DNA from: Georgenia daeguensis
GTDB taxonomy: Bacteria > Actinomycetota > Actinomycetes > Actinomycetales > Actinomycetaceae
Length of the DNA stretch: 64,000 nt
Assembly: GCF_039537705.1 (NCBI RefSeq)
Contig: NZ_BAABBA010000002.1
Span: forward strand, 310,001 to 374,000
Reading direction: 5' to 3'
Shown: piece by piece, positions 1-9,803 of the stretch
Layout of the letters: each line of letters begins with the position of its first letter
How positions within the stretch are numbered: position 1 is the first letter of the stretch
Notes under the pieces: model-generated
Told to the model about the DNA's origin: nothing
What the model saw: the letters and a program-made list of their open reading frames with translations, nothing else
Databases searched by the model: none
Program-made: the position numbers and the translations under genes

Positions 1-108
1 GAGGTAGGGGTTGTCGTCGATCTCGAGCGGTCCCTCGCGCCCGATCACGAACGGGTCGTCCGGGTCCAGCGGGAACCACTCCCCGCAGAACTCCAGCTGC
101 ATCGCCAT
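1..108 (-). CDS. FHA-domain protein, N-terminal fragment
   Basis: Only the first 36 codons are inside the window; the gene continues beyond base 1. It starts at ATG 108-106 after GAGGAGATGAC, a good ribosome binding site. The fragment begins MAMQLEFCGEWFPL and contains a VIGREG stretch, the opening strand and GR signature of an FHA phosphothreonine-binding domain. It lies 48 bp downstream of the kinase gene on the same strand, so it is probably the last gene of the kinase-phosphatase operon. The rest of the protein cannot be seen. Family assignment is inferred from the short motif and the neighbours. Confidence 0.6.
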   Translation of the reverse strand, partial: MAMQLEFCGEWFPLDPDDPFVIGREGPLEIDDNPYL

Positions 109-156
109 GTCATCTCCTCACTGCGCGCAGGTCCAGCCCGCCGCTCGTACGGCCGG

Positions 157-1701
157 TCACTGCACGCACGTCTGTGCCGGCTGGGTTGACGTCGTGCCGT
201 TGGGGAGGCGGATCTTGACCGAGAGGCAGACCTGCCCGGGCGCCCCCTCGACCACGGCCTGCGGCTCCTGCGCCGGGTGGACCTGCGGGTCGGCCCCCGG
301 CTCGGTGCGCTGCCAGGTGAAGGTGACGCCCTCCTCCGCGTCGAGCTCGGCGGGCACCCCCCACGTGAACGTCACCGTCTCGCCCTCGCGCGTGCCCGCG
401 AGGTCCGTGGGCGACGGCACCTGGGCCGGGATGGGGATGGCGGTCGCGGAGGGCGTCGTCGGCTCGTCCTCGGGTTCGCCGCGCAGCGCGCCGGCTCCGA
501 GGATGCCGCCGACCACGACGAGCGCCAGGGCCACACCGCCCCCGACCAGGGCTAGCTTCCGTCGGGGGGCCGTCGGCTCCGCCTCGGCCGGCTCCGGCTC
601 CGCGGGCCGCGCGCCCCGCAGCTGCGTGGCGCCCTCGGTGCCCTCGTCCCAGCCGTCGTCCGCCCCGGTGGTGGTGCCGCGCAGACCGGTGACCGCGTCC
701 CGGTGCGGAAGGCCGGTGGCCGCGGCGCCGCCGGCACGGTGCGGGTCGATCTCGACGACCTGGCGCACCACGGTCCGGTTGTCCCCGCCGTCGGGCGCGG
801 GCGCGGCGCCCGGGCCACCGCCGAGCCAGGAGGTGTCCGGCACCTCGATGTCGGTCATCGGCAGGCGCAGCTCCTGCTCGACGACCTGCAGCGCGCGGCC
901 GAGGTCGAGCGCCGAGGCGTAGCGGTGCGCGGGCAGCTTGGCCATGCCCCTGGCCAGGACCTTCTCCAGCGTCGCCGGGACGTCGCCGCGCCCGATGGGC
1001 GGAACCGGGTCGCGGCGGATGCGCATGGTGTAGTCGAGCCGGGTGTTCGGACCGCCGGGCCTGGTGAAGGGAGAATGGCCGGCGAGCAGGGTGTAGATCG
1101 TCGCCGCCAGCGAGTACACGTCGCCCGTGACGCCGACGGCGGCGTGGCCCTCGACGGACTCCGGCGGCGCCCAGGGGACGGAGACCCCGGCGGACTCGTC
1201 CGCCGTCGCCGTCGTCATCCCGGCGATGCCGAAGTCGGTCAGGGCGGGGCGGCCGTACTCGGTGGTGAGCACGTTCGCGGGCTTGATGTCGCGGTGCACG
1301 ATGCCGGCCCGGTGGGCGGTCTCCACGGCGCCCGCGAGCCGGACGCCGATTCCGACGGCCTCGGCCACGCCCAGCGGACGGACCTTGAGCCGCTCGGCGA
1401 GGTTGGGCAGCGGGCAGTACTGCATGACCAGGTACGGGCGGCCGTCCGCGGCCTCGCCCGCGTGGTAGATGGCCACGATCGACGAGTGCCCGGAGAGCCG
1501 GGCCATGAGGTTCGCCTCGGCGATGAACTGCTCCCGCGGCTGGCCCTCGGTGGCCTCACGGGTGAGGACCTTGACCGCGACCTTCCGGTGCGGCATGTGC
1601 TGCGTGTAGAGGTAGACGTCGGCGAAACCGCCCGAGCCGAGCAGCTTCTCGAAGGTGTACCCGGGCAGGTCGGGGTGCTGTGCGGGGGCGCGCCGGCTCA
1701 C
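157..1701 (-). CDS. Membrane-anchored Ser/Thr protein kinase (PknB-like)
   Basis: 514 residues from a GTG start at 1701 that overlaps the stop of the upstream FHA gene by 4 bp (GTGA). The kinase domain covers about residues 15-280: glycine loop GSGGFADV (22-29), lysine in VAVKVL (K44), catalytic loop HRDIKPANV (136-144) and DFG (156-158). An acidic, alanine- and proline-rich linker follows. One membrane helix lies at about 382-405, and an external C-terminal domain of about 105 residues, with a fibronectin III-like look, ends the protein. The kinase faces the cytoplasm and the tail the outside. The PP2C phosphatase and two FHA proteins alongside suggest a closed phosphorylation circuit. Substrate and signal are unknown. 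Confidence 0.9.
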   Translation of the reverse strand: MSRRAPAQHPDLPGYTFEKLLGSGGFADVYLYTQHMPHRKVAVKVLTREATEGQPREQFIAEANLMARLSGHSSIVAIYHAGEAADGRPYLVMQYCPLPNLAERLKVRPLGVAEAVGIGVRLAGAVETAHRAGIVHRDIKPANVLTTEYGRPALTDFGIAGMTTATADESAGVSVPWAPPESVEGHAAVGVTGDVYSLAATIYTLLAGHSPFTRPGGPNTRLDYTMRIRRDPVPPIGRGDVPATLEKVLARGMAKLPAHRYASALDLGRALQVVEQELRLPMTDIEVPDTSWLGGGPGAAPAPDGGDNRTVVRQVVEIDPHRAGGAAATGLPHRDAVTGLRGTTTGADDGWDEGTEGATQLRGARPAEPEPAEAEPTAPRRKLALVGGGVALALVVVGGILGAGALRGEPEDEPTTPSATAIPIPAQVPSPTDLAGTREGETVTFTWGVPAELDAEEGVTFTWQRTEPGADPQVHPAQEPQAVVEGAPGQVCLSVKIRLPNGTTSTQPAQTCVQ

Positions 1702-3368
1702 TCGCCCTCCTCGCCGTGCCGGACGACCGTGATGCTCACGCCGGTCCCGAGCTCGATCTGCCCGCCGGGCGGCACCGGCACGCCCGTACCCGGGTGCAGG
1801 CGGAACGCGGGCTGTCCCGGCAGCACCAGGACCGTGCCGTTGGTCGAGTTCATGTCCGTGACGACGACGTGGTCGCCCGCCGGCCGGATCTCGACGTGGG
1901 TGCCGGAGATGTCCCGCTGGGGGTTGGCGACGGTCACCAGCCGCGGCACCTCGCTGCCGCGGAACCGAGCCGACTCCGGGGCGCGGCCCAGGAGCACCGG
2001 GCGGGTGACCTCGACACGCAGGCCGGTGGAGAGCAGGAGCTCGAGGGCCGGCTCGTCCTCGGGCGCCACGTCCCCGTTGTGCCCGCCGCCGGTGCCCAGC
2101 GCCGGCACGTCCGGGCGCGGGACGCTCGTCAGCTGCGAGGGAAGGATCGTGTGGCCGTCGTGGTCGCCGTCGTCCACCGGCCGCGCCCACGGCACCTCCG
2201 AGATCAGCCCGGGCCCGGGCACGGGGGCCGACGGCTCCCACTGCACCGGGTGGACGGGGGCACCGGGGACCTGGTCGGTCACGGGCGGGCCGAACGGCTC
2301 GTCCTCGTCCTCCGGGACCTGCGTGGCCTCGAGCCCGTGGGTGGGTGTGGCGGGTCTGGCGGAACGGCCGCCGTCCGCGGGACCGTCGGCGTCAGGAGGC
2401 CTCGAGTCCTGACGCGTGGCGTCGCGCCCCTCGACGTCCTGACCGGCGGACCCGTCTGCCGGCACCTCGGGTGCCACGACGTGCGCCGCGTCGAGCTCCG
2501 CGACCTGACGCTCCGCGTCCTCGGCGGCGAGCTGCTCGGTGGACCAGAACAGATGGTCGTACTCGGCGTCGTCAGCGGGGTCACCGTCGGCCTGCGCGGC
2601 CTGCGGCGCCGCCGGGACGGGCGCTGCGGGCACCGGCGGCGGCGAGACCGCGGCGGGCGCAGCTGCTGGCGCGGGCGGGACGGGCGCGGCTGCCGGCGCG
2701 GGCGAGACGGGTGCTGCCGGCGGCTCGGGCGGGACGGGCGCAGCTGCTGGCGCGGGCGGGACGGGCGCCACTCCTCCGGCTGCCGCCGGGTCCGCCGGGC
2801 GGCCGATGGCCGCGGCGAGCGCCGGTGCCTGCATAAGGGTGACCTCGAGGTCCTCCTCCTCGTCGCGCTCCTGCGCCAGCTGGAGCCCGGCATGGTTGTC
2901 CTGCGGCGCGTCGACCCGCTCGACCGGGCTGCGCAGCGCGGAGGCCAGCACGATGCCGCCGCCGACGGGCAGCCAGTCGGGCGGCGTCGCGGCGCCCGCG
3001 CCCTCGCCCCCGGCCGCGCCCGCGCCCGCGGCGGTGATCGTGAAGCCCGCTGCGCCGGGGAGGACGGCCTCGCGCCAGGTGGTGTAGCCGGCGCCGCTGA
3101 CCTGCTCCTCCCCCACCTGCACGCTGAGCTCGCCGCGCACGAGGACGCTGAGCCCGGACGGGTGGGCCTCGACCATGGCGAAGGAGGGCAGGGTGCGGAT
3201 GCCGCGGCCGGCGAGGTGCTCCACCCAGGTCCCCAGTCGCGAGCCCGAACGGGTCAGGCGCCACAGGTCGCGCGCGGCGGGCGCCCCGATGTCGGGGTGC
3301 AGAAGCGCGACGGCCCCCTCCCCCACGATGGCGATCCAGCTGCCGGCGCGGTACTCGTGCACGCTCAT
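1698..3368 (-). CDS. FHA-domain protein with long Pro/Ala linker
   Basis: 556 residues from ATG 3368, overlapping the PP2C stop by 4 bp (ATGA). The N-terminal part (about 1-170, GSWIAIVGEG) resembles conserved actinobacterial proteins beside FHA/kinase genes but has no function I can name. The middle (about 180-260) is low complexity, built on imperfect repeats of the type PAPAAAPVPP; the matching DNA repeats lie at about 2630-2780. The last 100 residues are an FHA domain with GRAP, ISGTHVEI and NSTNGT, the residues that hold phosphothreonine peptides. It is probably a scaffold or substrate for the kinase encoded immediately downstream. Cytoplasmic, no membrane helix seen. Confidence 0.85.
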   Translation of the reverse strand: MSVHEYRAGSWIAIVGEGAVALLHPDIGAPAARDLWRLTRSGSRLGTWVEHLAGRGIRTLPSFAMVEAHPSGLSVLVRGELSVQVGEEQVSGAGYTTWREAVLPGAAGFTITAAGAGAAGGEGAGAATPPDWLPVGGGIVLASALRSPVERVDAPQDNHAGLQLAQERDEEEDLEVTLMQAPALAAAIGRPADPAAAGGVAPVPPAPAAAPVPPEPPAAPVSPAPAAAPVPPAPAAAPAAVSPPPVPAAPVPAAPQAAQADGDPADDAEYDHLFWSTEQLAAEDAERQVAELDAAHVVAPEVPADGSAGQDVEGRDATRQDSRPPDADGPADGGRSARPATPTHGLEATQVPEDEDEPFGPPVTDQVPGAPVHPVQWEPSAPVPGPGLISEVPWARPVDDGDHDGHTILPSQLTSVPRPDVPALGTGGGHNGDVAPEDEPALELLLSTGLRVEVTRPVLLGRAPESARFRGSEVPRLVTVANPQRDISGTHVEIRPAGDHVVVTDMNSTNGTVLVLPGQPAFRLHPGTGVPVPPGGQIELGTGVSITVVRHGEEGE

Positions 3369-4210
3369 CGTCCGCTCTCCCCGGGCAGCGTGGTGCCGGC
3401 CTCGTCCTCGTCCTCGTCGGCCGCGCCCGGCGTGCGGGCCGTGGTCCCGGCCGCGCTCGCCTCGTCGGGCGCGTCGACGACGACGACCGTCACGTTGTCG
3501 CTGGCGCCTCCGGTGACCGCGTGGCACACCAGGGTCTGTGCGGCCTGCGCGGGGTTGGCGACGGTGGCGAGGATCTCGGCGATCTGCGCGTCGTCGAGCT
3601 CGCCGACGAGCCCGTCCGTGCACAGCAGGATCCGCTCGCCCGGCTGGACGCGGAGCATCCAGAAGTCCACCTCGGCGTCGGGCCCGGTGCCGATCGCCCG
3701 CGTGATGACGTTGCGGCGCGGGTGGGTGCGCGCGTCGGCGGCGTCGATCGTGCCGGCGTCGACCATCTCCTGGACGAGCGAGTGGTCCACGCTGACCTGC
3801 TGGAGCTGCCCCGCGGAGAAGCGGTACACGCGCGAGTCACCGACGTTGAGGACGAGCCAGTACGGCTCGCCGTCCTGCTCGGTCAGGACGACCCCGGCGA
3901 CGGTGGTGCCGGCGACGGCCTCGCGCCCGTCGGTCTCCGCCCACCCGGAGGCGGTCTCCTCCTCCATGGTGCGCCGGATCGCCGCGGCGGCCTGGCGGAC
4001 GACGGCGTCGACCTCGTCCGCGCTGATGTGGCGCGACCCACGGGCGGCGAGGGCGCGGAACGCGTCGGCCACGGCCTGGCTCGCCATCTCCCCGCGCGCG
4101 TGACCGCCCATCCCGTCCGCGACGACGAAGACCGGCTCCTGAGCGAACGCGGCGTCCTCGTTGACGCTCCGCCGGCCACCGGCGTCGGTGGCCACCCCCC
4201 ACTGCGTCAA
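3365..4210 (-). CDS. PP2C-family Ser/Thr protein phosphatase
   Basis: 281 residues from the TTG start at 4210. GGGAG sits 6 bp before this TTG, and the product begins LTQWGVATDAG like other PstP-type enzymes. An ATG at 4246 would add 12 residues but has no ribosome binding site. Metal-binding motifs are NEDA (17-20), ADGMGGH (31-37), GDSRVYR, CTDGL and SDNVTVVVV, so the active site looks complete. There is no membrane segment, unlike PstP of mycobacteria. It is first in a run of three genes with 4-bp overlaps (phosphatase, FHA protein, kinase), and so probably reverses phosphorylation by that kinase. Confidence 0.9.
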   Translation of the reverse strand: MTQWGVATDAGGRRSVNEDAAFAQEPVFVVADGMGGHARGEMASQAVADAFRALAARGSRHISADEVDAVVRQAAAAIRRTMEEETASGWAETDGREAVAGTTVAGVVLTEQDGEPYWLVLNVGDSRVYRFSAGQLQQVSVDHSLVQEMVDAGTIDAADARTHPRRNVITRAIGTGPDAEVDFWMLRVQPGERILLCTDGLVGELDDAQIAEILATVANPAQAAQTLVCHAVTGGASDNVTVVVVDAPDEASAAGTTARTPGAADEDEDEAGTTLPGESGR

Positions 4211-4298
4211 CGTGCGCTCCCTCGTGCGTGCGGTCTGCCACCGCATAGGGTGCCATGCCCGACGGCCCGTGCCCGAAACCGTCCGCGCCGGCCGAGGA

Positions 4299-5813
4299 TC
4301 ACAGCACCGCCGGGTAGACGCCCCAGTAGGCCGCCGAGACCAGCAGCACGAGGCTGCCGGCGAGCACGCAGGCCACGCAGGCCCACCCCAGGACGCCGGT
4401 CCGACCCGCCCCGTGGGTCCGCACCGTGCGGCCGCGGGCCGAGCGGAGGGCGGCCGCGACGGTGAGCACGACCATGACCGCGGCGAGGATGCCGACCAGC
4501 TGCACGGCGAGCCAGCCGGCCTGGACGAGGAAGGCGTCGTGCTGGTAGTTCAGCGCCAGGTTCGCCACCCCCATGAGGTAGGAGACGTAGAGCACCCACG
4601 TGGCGAGGGTCGCCATGGCCAGGCCTGCGGTGTAGCGGCCCAGCGGGGCCACGGTGGCGCTGGGCCGGCGCCCGGCCAGCCGCGGCACCTGCCCGACGAG
4701 GGCGAGCAGGCCGCCGAGGGCGAGGAGCCCCAGGCCGACGACGAAGACGACCACGATCATGTCGCCCGTCGCGTACCAGCGCGGCCGGTCGACGTCGTCC
4801 GCCCGGAAGGCCTGGACCGGCTCGTCGCCGGCGATGCGGGGCGGCGCCCCGGCCGTCTCGGGCAGCCCGAGGGTCCACCGGGCGAGATCGTCGAGGAAGG
4901 CGGGCACGAGCGTGCCGTCGACCTTGATGCCGTGGTTGGCGCCCTCGTAGTAGCGGAGGGTGAGGTCCTCGTTCCCCGCCGTCTCCAGGTCCTGCATGAC
5001 GATCTGCGCGCCCTGCACGATCGGCATGGAGGCGTCCCCGGTGCCGTAGACCATGAGGACGGGCTGGGTCATGCGCTGCTGGTAGGGCGAGACGTCGAAG
5101 TCGAAGTACTCGAACCCGCCGCCGGGGAACGTGCCTCCCACCAGTCGCGGGATGGCACGTAGCAGCCGGTCGGGCACGCCGCCCTCACGCAGGTAGGAGT
5201 CCGCGGCGAAGGCGCCCTGCTCGCGGATGGGCAGGACGGGGGCGGAGACCAGGACGACGAAGGCGACACGCGGATCGGCGGCCGCCGCGATGGGGGCGGA
5301 CATCGCGCCCTCGCTCTCGCCGTAGACGCCGACCATGTCCGGGTCCACGCCGGGCCACCCGCGCAGCACCTCGACGGAGTCGAGGTAGTCCTCCGCCATC
5401 CCCACGTAGTCGCGCGAGCGGGTGGAGTAGGTGTCGGCGCGCTTGTCCGGCACCATCGTCACCACGCCGGCGCTGGCCAGGGCCGTGGTGATCTCCTCGA
5501 AGTTCTCGTGGGTGGCGGTGCCCGCGCCGTGCATGAACACCATGCCGGGGCGCTGCCCGTCCGCCCCCGCCGGCGCGGCGATCGTGGCCTGCACGCTCAC
5601 GCCGTCGTCCACGACCACCTCGACGACCTGCCGGGTGACCTCGTAGGTCCCGATGGGGGCCGTCACGGCGTCGGAGCCGATGGAGGTGTCCGCCGTCTGC
5701 GGGACGAGGGTGTGCTCGAGGGGCTGGGGGTTCCACCCCGGCCCGGCCACGGAGCCGATCAGACCGAGGAGGAGCACCAGCACGATGCTGGCGGCCAGCC
5801 TGCGGTATCTCAC
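4299..5813 (-). CDS. Alpha/beta hydrolase with membrane-embedded C-terminus
   Basis: 504 residues from GTG 5813, the start that puts a hydrophobic signal/anchor helix at the N-terminus (IVLVLLLGLIGSV). The middle is an alpha/beta hydrolase: oxyanion-hole HGAG, nucleophile elbow YGESEGA, acid region YGTGDAS and a histidine in ANHG. It resembles prolyl-oligopeptidase or dienelactone hydrolase-type esterases. About four hydrophobic helices fill the last 150 residues, which is unusual for this fold and suggests the catalytic domain is held at the outer face of the membrane. It follows era at a 93-bp distance. Substrate unknown. The start is uncertain because the ribosome binding site is weak. Confidence 0.75.
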   Translation of the reverse strand: MRYRRLAASIVLVLLLGLIGSVAGPGWNPQPLEHTLVPQTADTSIGSDAVTAPIGTYEVTRQVVEVVVDDGVSVQATIAAPAGADGQRPGMVFMHGAGTATHENFEEITTALASAGVVTMVPDKRADTYSTRSRDYVGMAEDYLDSVEVLRGWPGVDPDMVGVYGESEGAMSAPIAAAADPRVAFVVLVSAPVLPIREQGAFAADSYLREGGVPDRLLRAIPRLVGGTFPGGGFEYFDFDVSPYQQRMTQPVLMVYGTGDASMPIVQGAQIVMQDLETAGNEDLTLRYYEGANHGIKVDGTLVPAFLDDLARWTLGLPETAGAPPRIAGDEPVQAFRADDVDRPRWYATGDMIVVVFVVGLGLLALGGLLALVGQVPRLAGRRPSATVAPLGRYTAGLAMATLATWVLYVSYLMGVANLALNYQHDAFLVQAGWLAVQLVGILAAVMVVLTVAAALRSARGRTVRTHGAGRTGVLGWACVACVLAGSLVLLVSAAYWGVYPAVL

Positions 5814-5906
5814 CGGCTCAGGGTAGTTCGTCCTCCTCGGACCACCGGCGAGGCCCGGCGGTGGCACCGCCCACACCGGCCGCCGGCCGTCCGGAGGCCC
5901 GCCCGT

Positions 5907-6887
5907 CTAGAAGCCGAGCCGCTGGAGCAGCTTGGGGTCGCGCTGCCAGTCCTTGGCCACGCGCACGTGCAGGTCGAGGTAGACGCGGGCACCCAGGAGC
6001 GCCTCGATGCCCTTGCGGGCCCGGGTCCCGACCTCCCGCAGCCGCGCCCCGCCCTTGCCGATGATGATCGCCTTCTGGGAGGAGCGCTCGACGTAGAGGT
6101 TGACGTGGACGTCCAGCATCGGCGGCCGGTGGTCGTTCTTCTCCCGCGGCCGCTCGGTGATCTCCTCCACGAGCACGGCGAGGGAGTGGGGCAGCTCGTC
6201 GCGCACGCCCTCCAGGGCGGCCTCGCGCACGAGCTCGGCGATCATGACGTTCTCGGGCTCGTCGGTCAGCTCGCCCTCCGGGTACAGGGGCGGGCCGACC
6301 GGCATGTGCTGGAGCAGGACGTCGGTGAGGACGTCGATCTGCTCGTCCCGCACCGCGGAGACGGGCACGATCGTGGACCACTCGCCGAGCTTGTCGATCG
6401 CGAGGAGGTGCTCGGCGAGCCGCTCGCGGGAGACCTTGTCCGCCTTGGTCGCGACGGCGACCACCGGCGTGCGCTGCTGGCTCAGCTCGCGGGCGATGAA
6501 GGTGTCGCCCGGCCCGATCTTCTCGTCGGCGGGCAGGCAGAAGACGATGGCGTCGACCTCGGAGAGCGTCTCGCGCACGAGGTCGTTGAGGCGCTGGCCG
6601 AGGAGCGTGCGCGGCCGGTGCAGCCCCGGGGTGTCGACGAGCACGAGCTGGCCGTCCGCCCGGTGCACCACACCGCGGACCACGTGCCGGGTGGTCTGCG
6701 GCCGGCCGGACGTGATCGCGACCTTCTCCCCGACCAGGGCGTTGGTGAGGGTGGACTTGCCGGCGTTCGGCCTGCCCACCATGCACGCGAAGCCCGCGCG
6801 GAAGTCCTCGGGCCACCCGCCCGCGGGGATGAGGCCCTCGAGGGCGTTGGGGCCCGCGGTCAGCTCGTCGTCGGAGGGGAAGGTCAT
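5907..6887 (-). CDS. era: GTPase Era
   Basis: 326 residues from ATG 6887, overlapping the upstream CBS-protein stop by 4 bp (ATGA). GTPase motifs in order: GRPNAGKST (G1), QTTRH (G2), DTPG (G3), TKAD (G4) and a VSA stretch (G5). The C-terminal KH domain carries IIGKGGARLREVG. Era binds the 3' end of 16S rRNA and acts late in 30S subunit assembly. Family length is about 300 residues; the extra 25 or so are at the N-terminus. It sits with ybeY and phoH, the usual actinobacterial arrangement for rRNA processing. Confidence 0.97.
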   Translation of the reverse strand: MTFPSDDELTAGPNALEGLIPAGGWPEDFRAGFACMVGRPNAGKSTLTNALVGEKVAITSGRPQTTRHVVRGVVHRADGQLVLVDTPGLHRPRTLLGQRLNDLVRETLSEVDAIVFCLPADEKIGPGDTFIARELSQQRTPVVAVATKADKVSRERLAEHLLAIDKLGEWSTIVPVSAVRDEQIDVLTDVLLQHMPVGPPLYPEGELTDEPENVMIAELVREAALEGVRDELPHSLAVLVEEITERPREKNDHRPPMLDVHVNLYVERSSQKAIIIGKGGARLREVGTRARKGIEALLGARVYLDLHVRVAKDWQRDPKLLQRLGF

Positions 6888-8173
6888 GACTGCTCCTGTG
6901 TCTCGTGGTCCTCGGCGGCCCGGGAGGCGAGCAGGGTCGAGACCCTGCGTCGTCGTCCCTCCGCCCGCTCGGCCACCAGGTGGATGCCCAGGACGTCGAC
7001 GGCGGCCCCCGGGAGGGGCACCTTGCCCAGGGCCTTGGCGAGCAGCCCCCCGGCGGAGTCGACGTCGTCGTCGTCGATCTCCAGGCCGAAGAGGTCCCCG
7101 AGCTCGTCGATGGGGAGGCGGGCCGGGACCCGAACGGTCCCGTCGCCGATGTGCTCGACCTCGGGCTCGGCGCGGTCGTGCTCGTCGACCATCTCGCCCA
7201 CCAGCTCCTCGAGGAGGTCCTCGATCGTCACCAGGCCGGCGATGCCGCCGTACTCGTCCACCACCATCGCGATGTGCACGCTCTCCGCCTGCATCTCGCG
7301 CATGAGGTCGTCGACGAGCTTGGTCTCGGGCACGAAGGTCGGCTCGCGCATGACGTCCGCGACCGTCAGGCCCTCGGTGTCGTTGCGGCGGTGGACCCGC
7401 CGCATGACGTCCTTGAGGTAGAGGATGCCGCGGAGGTCGTCGGTGGAGTCGCCGGTCACCGGGATCCGGGAGTACCCGGAGCGGGTGAACAGGGTGATCG
7501 CCCGCCCGAGCGGCTCGTCGGCGTCGATGGTGACCATGTCCGTGCGGGGCACCATCACCTCCCTGGTGAGGGTGCGGCCGAGCTCGAAGACCGAGTGGAG
7601 CAGCTCGCGCTCCTCGTCCTCGATCTGCTCGGACTCGCTGACCCGGTCGACCATGTCGCGCAGGTCCTCCTCGCGCTCCTCGCGGGTCTCCCCCGCGGTC
7701 CGCGCGGGCCCGGGCCACAGGGCCCCGCCCACGCGGGCGATCGGGCCGCCGACGGTGGCGAGGAGGTTCATCACCGGGGCGAGGGCGGACAGCACGCCGG
7801 TCGGGTTGCGCTGGCCCAGCCGGCGCGGGCTGAGACCGACGACGATGGCGAGCAGGAAGGCGGTGACGCCGACGGCGACGACGAGCACCTGCCACCACAC
7901 GCCGAGCAGGTCGGCGACGGCGAGGGTCAGGCAGACCGCCGCCGTCATGTCCGCCAGGACGCGCACGAAGGCGACGGCGCTCAGCGCGACGTGGCGGCGG
8001 TCGACGAGCCGCGCCACGGCGTCGGCCCGGCCCCGCCCGTCGGCGGCCATGTCCGACACGGCGGCGCGGGTGACGCGCTGGAGCGCGGCCTCCCCGGCGC
8101 TGAGCGTCGCCGCGACGGCGAGGCTCACCACGGCCAGCGCCACCAGCCACCCCTCGGGGACCGGCTCGATCAT
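6884..8173 (-). CDS. CNNM/CorC-family membrane protein with CBS pair
   Basis: 429 residues from ATG 8173; a GTG three codons upstream lies closer to the GGGGAG ribosome binding site and is possible. Three to four hydrophobic helices (about residues 5-155, a CNNM domain) are followed by two CBS motifs (about 200-320; VPRTDM, YSRIPV, VDEYGGIAGLVTIED) and a C-terminal CorC/HlyC domain (about 335-420). The family is linked to magnesium and cobalt efflux or resistance, and the old name hemolysin is misleading. It lies between ybeY and era, overlapping era by 4 bp, in the conserved order for actinobacteria. Confidence 0.9.
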   Translation of the reverse strand: MIEPVPEGWLVALAVVSLAVAATLSAGEAALQRVTRAAVSDMAADGRGRADAVARLVDRRHVALSAVAFVRVLADMTAAVCLTLAVADLLGVWWQVLVVAVGVTAFLLAIVVGLSPRRLGQRNPTGVLSALAPVMNLLATVGGPIARVGGALWPGPARTAGETREEREEDLRDMVDRVSESEQIEDEERELLHSVFELGRTLTREVMVPRTDMVTIDADEPLGRAITLFTRSGYSRIPVTGDSTDDLRGILYLKDVMRRVHRRNDTEGLTVADVMREPTFVPETKLVDDLMREMQAESVHIAMVVDEYGGIAGLVTIEDLLEELVGEMVDEHDRAEPEVEHIGDGTVRVPARLPIDELGDLFGLEIDDDDVDSAGGLLAKALGKVPLPGAAVDVLGIHLVAERAEGRRRRVSTLLASRAAEDHETQEQS

Positions 8174-8190
8174 GCCCTGCACGCGCTCCC

Positions 8191-8639
8191 CTAGCGTCCG
8201 GCGAGGAAGGTGAGGAGGAGCCGGCGCTGGAGGTCGAACATCTCCTTCTCCTCCTCGGGCTCGGCGTGGTCGTAGCCGAGCAGGTGCAGGATGCCGTGGG
8301 TGGTCAGGAGCAGGAGCTCCTCGACCGTGGAGTGCCCGGCCGCGCGGGCCTGCTCGGCCGCGACCTCGGGGCACAGGACGATGTCGCCGAGCGTGCCCTC
8401 CACGGGCTCCTCGCCGGCCCGTCCGGGACGCAGCTCGTCCATGGGGAAGGACAGCACGTCGGTGGGCCCCGGCTCGTCCATCCAGCGCTCGTGGAGCTCG
8501 GACATCACGTCCGTGGTGACGAACATGATGGACAGCTCCGCCTGGGGGTGGACGCGCATCTCCTCGAGCACGTACCGGGCGAGCGCGGCGAACTCCTCGC
8601 CGTCGACCTCGTAGCCGGACTCGTTGGCGACCTCGGTGC

Positions 8640-8643
<4 letters not shown>
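8191..8643 (-). CDS. ybeY: Endoribonuclease YbeY
   Basis: 150 residues from ATG 8643, overlapping the phoH stop by 4 bp. The zinc motif HGILHLLGYDH lies at residues 116-126 with all three histidines. Upstream conserved elements TDVLSFPMDE and GDIVLCPE are present. YbeY is a metal-dependent RNase needed for 16S rRNA 3'-end maturation and 70S quality control. Length matches the family. Its place between phoH and era fits that role. Confidence 0.97.
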
Positions 8644-9704
<1,061 letters not shown>

Positions 9705-9803
9705 GGTGACGGGCGCTGGGCCCTGGCTCTCCTCGAGGATCGGTCGCGGCGCCGCACGGTCGTGCCTCGCCGGTTGCAGGATATCGTCCGGGCCGCCCGC
9801 CGC

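Noticed and set aside
1680..4103. 807-codon plus-strand open frame opposite the kinase-FHA-PP2C genes
   Set aside because: It is antisense to three well-supported genes, has no protein pattern and is rich in Arg, Gly and Pro as expected for a GC-rich shadow frame. The same applies to long antisense frames elsewhere, such as 5508-7421 and 24766-27660.
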